Below, piece by piece: positions 24,610 to 33,698 of a DNA stretch of 37,704 bases. Both the position numbers and the translations under genes were made by a program. Under the pieces are notes generated by a model, which did not search any database, had not been told where the DNA came from, and saw only the letters and a program-made list of their open reading frames with translations. Every line of letters starts with the position of its first letter. Position 1 is the first letter of the stretch. Source of the stretch: a virus; the IMG/VR virus record IMGVR_UViG_3300006919_000154, positions 1 to 37,704 of that record; one strand, 5' to 3'.

Positions 24610-24932
24610 AACTCATTTCTATTATTTAATCTATAATATTCTGTTTGTATCCTTCCTATATTTTGAGGTATTCTAATTTGTACCCCTAGAGGAGGGAAAT
24701 AAGAATTTTGAGAGAAAGAACTATTAGCACAAGAAATTATCCACCATAAAGAAGAATTTCCATAATAAGTTTGAGCTAATTGATCATATCTATCACTTTC
24801 TTCAGCATAAACATATATATCAGATATACTTAAAGGAATATCAGGATACTTAACTGTTTTATATAGTCTTTTTCCTTGCTTTCCTTCCGGAGAAAGTGAT
24901 CTAGTAAGTCCTATTTCATTATATCTTCCCAT
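24606..24932 (-). CDS. LysM-like baseplate protein, gp53-like
   Basis: The 108-residue protein carries one LysM-type fold: DRYDQLAQTYYGNSSLWWII, then an Asn-containing turn and a proline-rich PPLGVQIRIPQ end. That pattern (Y-G-x-x-S-L-W-W, then P-x-G-x-x-I-x-I-P) is shared by T4 gp53 baseplate wedge and P2 gpX-type tail proteins, where it holds baseplate parts together rather than binding wall sugar. It overlaps both neighbours by a few bases, in the baseplate operon. Assignment to gp53 rather than another LysM tail protein is likely but not certain. Confidence 0.78.
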   Translation of the reverse strand: MGRYNEIGLTRSLSPEGKQGKRLYKTVKYPDIPLSISDIYVYAEESDRYDQLAQTYYGNSSLWWIISCANSSFSQNSYFPPLGVQIRIPQNIGRIQTEYYRLNNRNEL

Positions 24933-27199
24933 TATTTTTTAGGTAAATAATTTATATGTTTATTATTTTTTATATCTAATCCTCCATCATAGTTATTTAC
25001 CCCTCCTTGATTTGCTAAAGCAATATATTGTTCTTTACCATAAGATGAAGCAAAACTACCTTCACCAAATGCTTTTCCTGCAAATGTATTATTTTGTACG
25101 GCAGGAATAAAATTATGAATTGGGATAAATTGAAATCCAGTTACTTTAACTATCATTGGTAATTCTTTAACAGAAGGATCAGTTATAATATCACTGCCGT
25201 CTGCTGATAATCCTATATTTCCTGCATCTGGAATTGCTATTTCCCATGGTGATTCGGTTGGTACTCCTAGTTGTATTCCTTTCATTATTCCTACTTGTTC
25301 ATAACACCATCCTCCTATAGTTAAAGATATTAAGTTACCTCCCATATATCCAACACTTGAGTATTTAGGTGCATTTACCGAAGCAAGATAATTTAATTTT
25401 TGATACATTGGAATTAGTTCTTGCTTTGATTGAGCTGCTACTGTCCAAGATAATGAAATATTTCTGTCAAACCCACCATATCTATAAAACTTTTCACCTC
25501 TACCCATATATTTAATTTCACTCCAGTCACTAGAATAAGTATCAGACATTTCATCTATAATAGCTCTAAAATGAATATATGTTTTTTGGGATGGATCATC
25601 ATTATCTATAACACCAATCCTAAATTTAACAAAATCATTTTTAACTGCTTCCCCTTGAGCTACAGTTGAGGATTGGTAAATTGGTAAAGCATTAATTTTA
25701 TCTAGAGCATTATTATAATCAGCATTGCCTTCTACAGTACTAATATTACTCCCTATATCTCTTCTACCTATAGTATAACTACTTCTATTTGCTTTAATTC
25801 CAGGGTTACCTAAATTTACTCTTTGTTCAAATTTATTAGCAGAGGTATAAGGTAAAGTATTTGGGATTGTATCACTTCCACTAGGAGCAATTACTTTCCT
25901 AAAATCTGTTATATTATCTGCTTTATTAGTTCTAGAAAAAGGTACTTTAATTTCTACTTCTTGTTGGGTCCAAACTTGTCTTTCAGTACCTCTAAGTATT
26001 CCACTTTTAAATCCTTCACTTGATTCTGGGGTTCTTAAACTATAAGGATTTGAAGTAGTATCATAAATATTATTACGTATTATAGTTCCATCTCCATTAA
26101 ATTGATTAAAAAATGGTGGAATAAAATAATCTGAGTTTACTCCTGTTCTAAAAATATTTGCATTAGAATAAAAAGCAGCTGAGGCTCCAACTCTATATAA
26201 TTTATCATTTTTAAGATAATCTTGTACTTGTAAACTAGGATCATTTACAGTAGGTGATGGATTTGGTTTATTTGGAATATAATTTATAGTGGGTACATCT
26301 TCTCTTTCAGCTACTATTCTTGTTTCTTGAAGAGGAAATATAGGGTTATTTTCTTGATTATATGCTATATTAGAAAAATTAGGAACTTGTCTAAAACCGG
26401 AAATAACACTTCCTGTGCCATATACTGGTCCTGCTTTACTAACAACAATTTTACTATTATTAATACCTGTTCTATATTCAGAAATCATATTAAGAGAAGT
26501 TCTACCTACTCCTAAAATTGCCCCTGGACCTCCTGTGTAACTATATAATTCTGGGTCTCCACCTTGATTTTCTTTAATTTTTGGTAGTAGTCCTTGTAAT
26601 CTACTTTTATTACCTTCATCCCCCCCTGTAGTTATAGTATTTAAATAAGTTGGTAATCCTAAAGGGGTATTACCAAGTGGAGCTCCTACAGTTGTTTTTG
26701 TAAGGGGGTTTAAACCTTGTTTATTTAAATGGGCTCCTAATGCATTACCTGCGGCTTGTCCTATGGTTGATAAAGGTGTATAAATTCCTTGGTTAACAGC
26801 AAAATTATTTACAAAAAAATCAGCTATACCTGCTATAACATTTCCAACACCTGTTTTATCATCACTTTGACTATTTCGTTGTTCGTTAAATGAAGTATAC
26901 CCTGTTTGAGAGTTTACATTTGATAAAGATAATACATTTTGTTTAGCAACAAAAAGTATCCCATTAGGTGATTTAAAATCAACTAACATTTGTGTTAACC
27001 TAGAAACATCATTAGCTACAATTCTAGGAAGTAATGTTCCACCTCTTAATAAAAAATCAGGTCCACCTGTCCTGCCTGTTTCTGATAATCTAGTGGGTAA
27101 ATCTCTTACTAGATATGGTTGGTTACTATTACCACCACCTACTCTATCCTTACCAAACCTTAATGATTTAAGATCTGTTCTTAAATCTACTAAACCCAT
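24932..27199 (-). CDS. Baseplate/tail-tube junction protein, gp48/gp54-like
   Basis: The product has 755 residues. The first two thirds are polar, Gly/Asn/Pro-rich and poorly ordered. The last 220 residues form a tail-tube-like domain: IHFRAIIDEMSDTYSSDW, KYMGRGEKFYRYGGFDRNIS, QELIPMYQKLNYLASVNAP, LISLTIGGWCYEQVG, and VKVTGFQFIPIHNFIP. I know this set from marine T4-like phages as the tube-nucleating baseplate proteins. It would seed polymerisation of the gp19 tube on the hub. It shares a TAATG junction with the LysM gene and follows a 77-residue gene by 2 bases. Confidence 0.72.
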   Translation of the reverse strand: MGLVDLRTDLKSLRFGKDRVGGGNSNQPYLVRDLPTRLSETGRTGGPDFLLRGGTLLPRIVANDVSRLTQMLVDFKSPNGILFVAKQNVLSLSNVNSQTGYTSFNEQRNSQSDDKTGVGNVIAGIADFFVNNFAVNQGIYTPLSTIGQAAGNALGAHLNKQGLNPLTKTTVGAPLGNTPLGLPTYLNTITTGGDEGNKSRLQGLLPKIKENQGGDPELYSYTGGPGAILGVGRTSLNMISEYRTGINNSKIVVSKAGPVYGTGSVISGFRQVPNFSNIAYNQENNPIFPLQETRIVAEREDVPTINYIPNKPNPSPTVNDPSLQVQDYLKNDKLYRVGASAAFYSNANIFRTGVNSDYFIPPFFNQFNGDGTIIRNNIYDTTSNPYSLRTPESSEGFKSGILRGTERQVWTQQEVEIKVPFSRTNKADNITDFRKVIAPSGSDTIPNTLPYTSANKFEQRVNLGNPGIKANRSSYTIGRRDIGSNISTVEGNADYNNALDKINALPIYQSSTVAQGEAVKNDFVKFRIGVIDNDDPSQKTYIHFRAIIDEMSDTYSSDWSEIKYMGRGEKFYRYGGFDRNISLSWTVAAQSKQELIPMYQKLNYLASVNAPKYSSVGYMGGNLISLTIGGWCYEQVGIMKGIQLGVPTESPWEIAIPDAGNIGLSADGSDIITDPSVKELPMIVKVTGFQFIPIHNFIPAVQNNTFAGKAFGEGSFASSYGKEQYIALANQGGVNNYDGGLDIKNNKHINYLPKK

Positions 27200-27201
27200 A
27201 T

Positions 27202-27435
27202 TTAGTTAGGTAAATTATTCAAGTACTTTTCAGCGGCAGGAATATTTCCTCTATCTAAAACAGAAGGATTAGGTAAAACACCATTAGGTGGATAAACTTG
27301 ACTAGCTATAGGATTACCCTCATTTGAATATTCCTTATGTAGAGTAGAAATTTGTCTATTAGGAATTGGAGGGGTTGTTCCATTTAAGCTAGTTAAGCTA
27401 GAATCGCCATTAATTAATTTGTCTTTTAAACTCAT
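27202..27435 (-). CDS. Small Pro/Asn-rich protein, unknown function
   Basis: I start at the ATG 27433-27435 (77 residues); a TTG six bases upstream is the alternative. The product starts MSLKDKLINGDSSL and is rich in Pro, Asn and Gly, without hydrophobic helices, and so probably extended. No family is recognised. It stands between the tape measure and the baseplate junction protein and has its own upstream ATATTTATAAT element. A small structural or assembly role is likely. Confidence 0.6.
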   Translation of the reverse strand: MSLKDKLINGDSSLTSLNGTTPPIPNRQISTLHKEYSNEGNPIASQVYPPNGVLPNPSVLDRGNIPAAEKYLNNLPN

Positions 27436-27449
27436 GATCAATTGTTTTT

Positions 27450-27460
27450 ATTATAAATAT
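27450..27460 (-). promoter_or_regulatory. ATATTTATAAT element, candidate late promoter
   Basis: Exact copy of the virion-module element, 15 bases before the ATG of the small Pro/Asn-rich gene and within the 29-base gap after the tape measure gene. Confidence 0.45.
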
Positions 27461-27464
27461 TAAA

Positions 27465-29885
27465 TTATTGTACTTCGTATAAACTTAAAGGAGCCATTTC
27501 AGGTGTTTTCTTAATTAATTGTTCTAATAGCATATTAGTTTTATTAGCTTGCTTAATCATTGGGGAATTATCTCCTAAAGGAATTACTGCTTCAGGACCA
27601 GCTTCACCTATAAGTGCTGGGGTAGGGCCTGTTACTGTTCCACCATTGGCCATTTCGTATAAACCAGCAGAAGTCCCCCAATTTTTTTCCATGGAGGATT
27701 CAACATTTCGGCCTTGTCTATCTATGGCAGAACCAAATTCATAATCCTTACCAAACCAACTACCAATCCAACCTATTATATCTTCTATTAAAGCAGCAGC
27801 CATCATTAAAATTTGAATAACAGGATCTAAAAGGGATATTAAACTAGCTACAGCACTTAAAATTGGCATTATAGCGTTTGCAACTGTAACAAAAATTTCT
27901 TTTAATTTTGCTATAGTTGCATTAAATTGTTCTTGTACACTTACTTGATTATTTAATTGTTCTACTCCTTTTTCTTCTAGCATACGTTGAGCTTCAGCTA
28001 CTCCATAAGTTGCTTTAAGTATTTCAAAATTTTTCTTTGCTTCCTCAGCTTTTTCTCCAGTTAAACCTTTTAATTGATCTTCAAGTAATAAAGTAGATGC
28101 TAATTCTTCTCTACTCATTCCAACTGATTTTGCTAAAGCATCTTGTTGGATTCTATTTAATTTTGTAAATTCAGCTGAGTCTCCTATTTGTTCTGATATT
28201 TCTTTTGCTACAGTAGCTAAATCATTATTTAAGGCAGCTTGTCTTGCTTTTTCTAAATTAATATCTTTACCTAATAATAATTCAGCTTGTAATTCGTTTT
28301 CAATTGACTGTTCAAAGTTAAGTAAACTTTCTGCTATTGCATCAACTTTACTTAATTCCATACCTAATGATTTAGCAGTTGCAACTGCATCTGCTATTAA
28401 TTTAGGATTTTTACCAAATGATAATGTAGTAGCAGCAGAAACTTTTCCTATTTCTTTTAGTAATTTTTGTTCATTAAGTAAAACACCATTTTGAGTAGCA
28501 GATATTTTTGCTTGAGCTAAAAATTGACCTGTAATTTCATCTGTGGTTTTGTTTGTTCCTAATTGAATACGGGCTATACCTTGTAATTCTTCATTAGTAA
28601 ATCCAGACTTTTCCCTTAACTTAGTAAAAGAAACAGACATTTCATCACTTAATGCAACATTAGTTCCTAAAGCACCATTTATAGCCTTAAAAGTTTCTCT
28701 AATCCCTTTTGTATTTACAAATATATCTCCTGAAGCGGCAGCTGTTTGGGTAAATTCTTTATTTAATGCTAAAGCATCATCATAAGTCATTCCAAATTCC
28801 TTAGCCATTTCACCCGCAGCTTTATCTAAACCTTTTATTGCTTCATAAAGTTCTAAAAATAATGCTGCGGGGCCTAAAGCTTTTTTTAACACTCCTTTAA
28901 GCAATTTACCCATACTTTTAAATAGTTTGGTCATTCCTGCTTTTAATGGACTTTTACCGCCTGTTATACTTTTAGCTAAATCGTTTCCTGCTAATACTTT
29001 TCCAGCTCGAGCTTGGACTGATTTTCCTGCTAGCATTTTTCCGTCTTTGCCCATTACTAAATCTTCAATACCTCCTTTTTTAGCAATTTTTCTTACTTTG
29101 TCTTGGTCTAAACCTCCCCCTACTACTTCATCACCTATATTTCTTCCTTTACCTTTAGTTAAAGCTTTTCCTTTATAATCTTGGATTTGTTTAAGAGCTT
29201 TAATTTGTTTTTTGCTAAGACTTTCTGTTTGGCCTGCTAAATCCATATTAGTTTTAGCAGTACGTTCTGCTTCTTCTCTTGCCTCTTTGAATGGTCCAGA
29301 AAATGCCTTTAGTCCAGGAATACTTTCGGTGAATTCTTCCATAAAACTAAAGGTTTTTACACCTACATTATTTTTAATTTTTTCTGTTTGTTCAGCAATT
29401 TTTTCTATGGTTGCTAAAAATTTATCTGCAGCTTTTAAATTATCTTTAAATTCTTTAAGGTTAGATCCTGTTATTCTTCCACTTTTAATAGCTACCTCTA
29501 AACTATCTCTTTCTAATTGGGCCTTTTTCTGTAGTTTTTCTAATGTTTCTTTTTCTATTGCTAAGCCTTTTTCATTCTCATATCTTAACTCTCTAGCAAC
29601 AGATTCCATACCCCGTAGAGCTTTTTTAGCATATCCTAATTCAGTATTCATTTTAGAAACTTCTGCTATACTATCACGAAAAGAATCTGATATATAAGAT
29701 AATGTAGAATTTACATCATTTAAATCCTCATCAAGTTTTTTGATTTCCCTTCTAGCAGCTGCTATTTCACTTGCCTTAAAAACAGGAGGAGTATCCCTAC
29801 GACCAAGTTTTTTATACATTTGGTCGATTATTTTATTTAAGTCCTTAATATCGTTAGATAATTTTTTAGGATCAAAATTAGCCAT
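27465..29885 (-). CDS. Tail tape measure protein
   Basis: The tape measure sets tail length and is threaded through the tube. The 806-residue protein has a long alpha-helical, Lys/Glu-rich coiled-coil first half (about 1-300), a hydrophobic helix (ALGPAALFLELYEAIKGL, about 338-355), more helical repeats, a cluster of membrane-like helices (about 660-715, IMPILSAVASLISLLDPVI) and a C-terminal ANGGTVTGPTPALIGEAGPE segment followed by AVIPL, which is a hallmark of tape measure C-termini. In T4 the tape measure is gp29 (590 residues), so a longer tail is predicted. It is preceded by the chaperone genes, the usual arrangement. Confidence 0.92.
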   Translation of the reverse strand: MANFDPKKLSNDIKDLNKIIDQMYKKLGRRDTPPVFKASEIAAARREIKKLDEDLNDVNSTLSYISDSFRDSIAEVSKMNTELGYAKKALRGMESVARELRYENEKGLAIEKETLEKLQKKAQLERDSLEVAIKSGRITGSNLKEFKDNLKAADKFLATIEKIAEQTEKIKNNVGVKTFSFMEEFTESIPGLKAFSGPFKEAREEAERTAKTNMDLAGQTESLSKKQIKALKQIQDYKGKALTKGKGRNIGDEVVGGGLDQDKVRKIAKKGGIEDLVMGKDGKMLAGKSVQARAGKVLAGNDLAKSITGGKSPLKAGMTKLFKSMGKLLKGVLKKALGPAALFLELYEAIKGLDKAAGEMAKEFGMTYDDALALNKEFTQTAAASGDIFVNTKGIRETFKAINGALGTNVALSDEMSVSFTKLREKSGFTNEELQGIARIQLGTNKTTDEITGQFLAQAKISATQNGVLLNEQKLLKEIGKVSAATTLSFGKNPKLIADAVATAKSLGMELSKVDAIAESLLNFEQSIENELQAELLLGKDINLEKARQAALNNDLATVAKEISEQIGDSAEFTKLNRIQQDALAKSVGMSREELASTLLLEDQLKGLTGEKAEEAKKNFEILKATYGVAEAQRMLEEKGVEQLNNQVSVQEQFNATIAKLKEIFVTVANAIMPILSAVASLISLLDPVIQILMMAAALIEDIIGWIGSWFGKDYEFGSAIDRQGRNVESSMEKNWGTSAGLYEMANGGTVTGPTPALIGEAGPEAVIPLGDNSPMIKQANKTNMLLEQLIKKTPEMAPLSLYEVQ

Positions 29886-29896
29886 ATAGGTATTTT

Positions 29897-29907
29897 ATTA
29901 TAAATAT
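29897..29907 (-). promoter_or_regulatory. ATATTTATAAT element, candidate late promoter
   Basis: Exact copy on the coding strand, 12 bases before the tape measure ATG, in the 24-base gap after the gp51-like frame. Confidence 0.45.
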
Positions 29908-29909
29908 TA

Positions 29910-30251
29910 TTATTTATAACTTGTTTTACCTTTGTAATCTTTTGTGGCATTTAAAAATTCAGGAGTATTTACTTTACCATCTGGGGTAATTAGAGTTTTA
30001 GTACCTTTCTTTCCAGATCTAGCATTTTCTATAGCCTTTTTTTCATTTTCATAAAAAGTATTTATTTCAGAAAGAGTAAATTTTCTAAGCCAAATAGGCA
30101 TATTATAGATAGTAGCATAATCATATCCTCCTTTACCGTGGAATACTAAACTATGGATTTGTTGAAATAAGTTTTTTCTAAACTCAGGTGCGAACTCAGG
30201 CGTCAGGCCAAAAAAAGTTAAGCCCAATGGGCAATGTCGCCTCCTCTCCAC
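29910..30251 (-). CDS. gp51-like second tail-assembly chaperone frame, likely made by frameshift from gp26-like
   Basis: This frame (up to 113 residues from a GTG at 30251) contains a conserved-looking segment: NLFQQIHSLVFHGKGGYDYA, then TIYNMPIWLRKFTLSEI and a charged helix, as in gp51-type proteins of T4-like phages. It overlaps the 3' end of the gp26-like gene by 56 bases in the +1 frame. The GTG start gives MERRRHCPL, which does not look like part of a folded domain, and no better start lies before the conserved part. A run of seven T (30210-30216) sits in the overlap, so I favour production as an extension of gp26-like, giving a fusion of about 337 residues, as in lambda G-GT or Mu. Confidence 0.7.
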   Translation of the reverse strand: MERRRHCPLGLTFFGLTPEFAPEFRKNLFQQIHSLVFHGKGGYDYATIYNMPIWLRKFTLSEINTFYENEKKAIENARSGKKGTKTLITPDGKVNTPEFLNATKDYKGKTSYK

Positions 30252-30924
30252 TGTCGAGCACTACAGTTAAATCTAAATCAGGAGAAACATTTCTTATATG
30301 TTCCCTAAATGCTCTTGCATCGCGTGCTAAAAAATAGTTATCAACAAAATCTCTAATATCTTTGGTTTCAGTTTTACCATCAACTGAAGTAATTAAATAT
30401 TTTAATCTAGTTGTTAATTCTGCTGAGTTGTTTGGACTGATTTTTTTTATTCCAGCTAATTCTCTGTCTATTTTTTTCTCATCATGACCATTTAATAGTT
30501 TAAATGTTAGAATTGTTCCTGTACTTTCTAATTTATAAGAAAGTTCATTATTTCCTCCTTCAAATACAGATAAATCTATTTCTTTTGGCTCGAGTTGAGT
30601 TAAATCAATTACTTCTTCTTTCCCAGCAATTGTAACTTTATATTCTTTACCATATCCTAAAATACGAGCAGCAACAAATAAAGCATTTTTGTCACCTACA
30701 AATAAATCATCAACATCAATATCTTTATTTACAATTAAAGATGTTAATAACTTATCTAGTACTATTCCTTTTTGGATAAAAGATTGATTAGTTAAAATAT
30801 CCTCTTCTTTAGCAGTCATGTATTTAAGTTCTACTTTACCACTTGATAAAGGACTGTCTTTGGGGTACAAAAGACCTTTAGAAGGTAATTCTACTTCTTC
30901 GGTCGGAAACTTGAATTCGGCCAT
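30196..30924 (-). CDS. gp26-like baseplate/tail-assembly chaperone
   Basis: The 242-residue protein begins with FKFPTEEVELPSKGLLYPKD and continues with LSSGKVELKYMTAKEEDIL, a signature shared by T4 gp26-type proteins (T4_baseplate family, PF12322 as I recall). An FVAARILGYGKEYKV segment follows, then a helical C-terminal half, and the frame ends FFWPDA just after a T7 tract. In tailed phages two overlapping chaperone frames precede the tape measure, as here. It likely coats or delivers the tape measure during hub assembly. Whether it is a baseplate component, a chaperone or both is not settled by the sequence. Confidence 0.78.
   Translation of the reverse strand: MAEFKFPTEEVELPSKGLLYPKDSPLSSGKVELKYMTAKEEDILTNQSFIQKGIVLDKLLTSLIVNKDIDVDDLFVGDKNALFVAARILGYGKEYKVTIAGKEEVIDLTQLEPKEIDLSVFEGGNNELSYKLESTGTILTFKLLNGHDEKKIDRELAGIKKISPNNSAELTTRLKYLITSVDGKTETKDIRDFVDNYFLARDARAFREHIRNVSPDLDLTVVLDSGEEATLPIGLNFFWPDA
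30207..30219 (-). promoter_or_regulatory. T7 slippery site for proposed +1 (or -2) ribosomal frameshift
   Basis: On the coding strand the sequence reads AAC TTT TTT TGG in the gp26-like frame and A ACT TTT TTT GGC in the gp51-like frame. tRNA-Phe on TTT can re-pair with TTT after moving one base forward or two back. The gp26-like stop follows 12 bases after the tract. A GAGAGGAGG purine run lies about 25 bases upstream. Confidence 0.55.
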
Positions 30925-30953
30925 AATCTATTTTAATTAAAACGTTTTTGTCT

Positions 30954-30964
30954 ATAATAAATAC
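30954..30964 (-). promoter_or_regulatory. GTATTTATTAT element, candidate late promoter
   Basis: Near-copy of the virion-module element, 30 bases before the gp26-like ATG. Confidence 0.35.
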
Positions 30965-30996
30965 TAAAAAGGAAAGTTCTTAAAACAGGTTAGTAA

Positions 30997-31269
30997 TTAT
31001 TTTTTATTAATTTTATTTTCAAATTTATCAAATCTTGAATCCATTTGTCTATAAATTTCATCAATTTGATTTTGGTAATCTAATTGTAAATCTTTAAATT
31101 GATTATTAAAGTCTTTACCATATTCATCTATAGCTAAATAAACATTATCTACAGATTGGTTAATATCTCTAACTTTGGTTTTTACCTTAAACACTCCTAT
31201 CGAAGCATACCCTACTAAGAATACACCTACTGTGGATAGGACACCTAAAACAAATTCTAAATTTTCCAT
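30997..31269 (-). CDS. Small membrane-anchored coiled-coil protein
   Basis: The product has 90 residues. An N-terminal membrane helix (about 4-27, FVLGVLSTVGVFLVGY) is followed by a heptad-patterned helix rich in Asp, Gln, Asn and Lys to the end (FENKINKK). No family is recognised. It lies between the tail tube terminator and the gp26-like gene and has no close copy of the late element. A role in holding tail assembly at the membrane, or an unrelated envelope role, is possible. Confidence 0.6.
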   Translation of the reverse strand: MENLEFVLGVLSTVGVFLVGYASIGVFKVKTKVRDINQSVDNVYLAIDEYGKDFNNQFKDLQLDYQNQIDEIYRQMDSRFDKFENKINKK

Positions 31270-31325
31270 ATCTTATTATTTTTAAATGTCAAAGAACTGT
31301 TCCTTTTAGTATTGACATTCAATAT

Positions 31326-31351
31326 AAAAAAAAGCTTGACCGAAGCCAAGC
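31326..31351 (-). terminator. Rho-independent terminator with UUCG loop after tail tube gene
   Basis: On the coding strand GCTTGGC, loop TTCG, GTCAAGC makes a 7-bp stem (one G-U pair) with a UUCG tetraloop, followed by eight T. It lies 28 bases after the tail tube stop. This allows a separate, abundant sheath/tube message. The 109-base gap 31270-31378 holds this element and the leader of the next gene. Confidence 0.88.
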
Positions 31352-31378
31352 AATTTTTAAAAAGGAGGGTGAAATATA

Positions 31379-31867
31379 TTAGAAGTTTAATATACAGTAA
31401 TCTGGTTGTACAGTTAAACTAATTTCTTGAGCAGCATTTTCATTGTCCCAGCTGTAATCACCGAAGTTAGCTTCTGTAATTAAAGCACCTTTAATGATCC
31501 ATTCTGATACGATATCACCAACGGGCCCTAAAATGTTTAAGGTAAGATCTTTTTTATAGAAATCAGAGTAGCCATCTCTACCAGTCACTGATTCATGGTG
31601 TAATCTTACCCACTCCATACAAGCTTGAGCACCACTAGGGGTAATTGGATCAAACAATGTCATTGATATTGTGTTCCAAAGTGTTTTACCCTTTACGTAT
31701 CTTGCAACGTTAATGTGGTTTAACTGAACTGTACCTTGAGTAAGTGAAACAGCTCCCATTCCTTTGATTTGGTATGAAGGAATACCATCAACATAAAGAA
31801 TAAATCTGTTCTGCTGTTTTGGCTCAAAAGCTGTATAAAATATTTCGTTTGGGTCTAATACTGCCAT
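31379..31867 (-). CDS. Tail tube protein, gp19-like
   Basis: The 162-residue protein has almost the same length as T4 gp19 (163). It is beta-rich with conserved-looking segments: QQNRFILYVDGIPSYQIKGM, LNHINVARYVKGKTLWNTIS, MTLFDPITPSGAQACMEWV, and an end in LTVQPDYCILNF. It forms the inner tube of the contractile tail. It lies directly after the sheath gene (39 bases) with an exact ATATTTATAAT element 14 bases before its ATG, and is followed by a strong terminator. Confidence 0.93.
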   Translation of the reverse strand: MAVLDPNEIFYTAFEPKQQNRFILYVDGIPSYQIKGMGAVSLTQGTVQLNHINVARYVKGKTLWNTISMTLFDPITPSGAQACMEWVRLHHESVTGRDGYSDFYKKDLTLNILGPVGDIVSEWIIKGALITEANFGDYSWDNENAAQEISLTVQPDYCILNF

Positions 31868-31880
31868 TTTATTTTATTTT

Positions 31881-31891
31881 ATTATAAATAT
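31881..31891 (-). promoter_or_regulatory. ATATTTATAAT element, candidate late promoter
   Basis: Exact copy 14 bases before the tail tube ATG, in the short gap after the sheath gene. Leader after it is AATAAAATAAAATAAA, with no ribosome binding site. Confidence 0.5.
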
Positions 31892-31906
31892 TCTATTCTT
31901 TTATTT

Positions 31907-33670
31907 TTATGACGGGAATGTAGCTCCTGTTGGTAATACATTGAAATCTAAAATCACAAATTCAGCTGTTTTAGTTGGTTGTAGGTAAATTTGTCCTACT
32001 AACTCATTTCTATCTATAACATCTGGTGTGTTATTGCTTTCATCCATTACAACTTTAAAAGCATACAATCCTTGTCTTTGTTGTACTGATTCTAAGTATG
32101 GGTTAACTTGTGCTAAGAATGCATTTCTTGTAGCAATTGTATTTTGTTCAAATACTAAGTTATCTGATACTTGAGAAATATAGCTCTTAAGTGAAATTAA
32201 CAATCTTCTAACATTTACTCTATCTAATGCACTTGCTCTTTTCTGTAGTGTTTTCTGACCAAATACTACAACTCCACTTCCTGGGAATGTAGCGATTGGG
32301 TTAATATTAGCTTCATATAAATTATCTCTATTTCCTGAGGTTAATTTTCTTTCAGCTCTAATTACACTTCCTAAAGCTCCTCTAATTAAACCTGCTGGTG
32401 CGAACCATGGGTCTGAAGAAGCATCTGTAAAAGCATAAACTGCTGGGATATAAGTTGAAGCTGGAGCCCATACTGTTTGTCCAGTTCCTGCATCTATTGT
32501 TTGTAACCAAGGCCAATAAGTAGCAGCATATGAACTATCAAATGAAGCAGCATTATTAACTACTGTTCCTATTGTTGAGTTATAAGGAACTAAATCAATT
32601 ACTGAAATGCAATCTGTTCTGCTTTCAGCTAAGCTTACCAATGAATTTACTTGACTTGCATGTAAGGAATAAATTAAACCTGGAGCTGAAAGTACATTAA
32701 ATTGGTAATCGTCTTTATTTGATAATAAATTTATTGATTGTGTATAATCGTTAGCGCCAATTCCTTGAATATTACCTGCTGTAATATTTTCGTTGAATTT
32801 AGCATCATTATTATAGTAATTATTTCCTGTAGCACTTGTAAATGATCCTGATCCTACTGCTGGTAAACTACCTGTATAAGCATTTTTAGGATTACCATCA
32901 TTATCAAAATATTCTGGGGTAGGAGTGTTTACTGCAGAAACATAAACGTAAGCACTTCTATTTACATAATTACCATTTGTTTTAACATAATAATCTGTAC
33001 CATCTTGCTCTACGCTAAAGTAAGTATCTCCAATTGCTTTAGCTATATAGTTAGGAGCCGTTGGGTCCATAGATAAATTATTATAAGTCTCTAAAATTGA
33101 TTTTTGACCAGTTGTATCATTTCCTCTTCTAATAAGTAATGAGAAATTACCTGAAGAAGTGTTTACTGAAGCGATTTCCCATCTTATGTTATCTGCTGAA
33201 CCGCTTGCTAAACTACCACTTGCAGATAATGAACTTGAAGAGTTCATAATTACTCCTTCAGAAATAGTTTTTAATTGGAATGAGGATTTTTGGTACCCTG
33301 CATCTTGAGAATCTGCAAACCCTATTGATACAATTCCACTACCATTTGCTCCTGCTGTACTTCCTGAAGTAAATGCAGAAGTAAATGAACCAGATACTAC
33401 TCTAGTTACTAATAATGATTCACCACCGTTTGCGAAATAATTTCTAGCTGCAATTGAATTTAAATAAGTGTAATATTGAGAACCGCTTTCTACAGCCCCA
33501 CCAAAAATAGCTTCATATTGAGAAAATTAAGAGACAGCTGTTGGGATTTCAACTGGTCCTTTTACAGCGGGTCCTATGATTGCGGCACCAAATGTAACAG
33601 GTCTTGAGCCAATAAATGACTGGTCATTTTCTCTTGCTAATACACCTGGAGATATTAATGTTTCTGCCAT
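31907..33670 (-). CDS. Tail sheath protein, gp18-like, interrupted by in-frame TAA at codon 48
   Basis: The contractile sheath protein would be 587 residues. The ATG at 33668-33670 gives MAETLISPGVLARENDQSFI and then GAAIIGPAVKGPVEIPTAVS, the typical sheath N-terminus. Codon 48 (33527-33529) is TAA, after which the same frame continues FSQYEAIFGGAVESGSQYY without a gap in similarity. The remainder runs to a classical sheath C-terminus (RRLLISLKSYISQVSDNLVF; LVGQIYLQPTKTAEFVILDF). No in-frame ATG occurs after the stop until 33247, about 140 codons from the start, so simple restart would lose a conserved domain. A TCA (Ser) to TAA change, a base-call error or readthrough would explain it. Other genes use TAA as a true stop. 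Confidence 0.88.
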
Positions 33671-33698
33671 TGCTTATGTTATTATAATTGTTTATTTT

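Noticed and set aside
29212-29697. 161-residue frame on the plus strand
   Set aside because: Antisense to the coiled-coil part of the tape measure gene, which has clear motifs; Ser/Leu-rich product is a typical shadow of a Lys/Glu-rich helix.
31350-31378. AGGAGGGTG ribosome-binding-like run on the plus strand
   Set aside because: No plus-strand gene follows; it is the 3' end region of the tail tube message read backwards.
31907-33247. Short sheath version starting at the ATG at 33247
   Set aside because: It would lack about 140 conserved N-terminal residues; the upstream frame with one TAA explains the region better.
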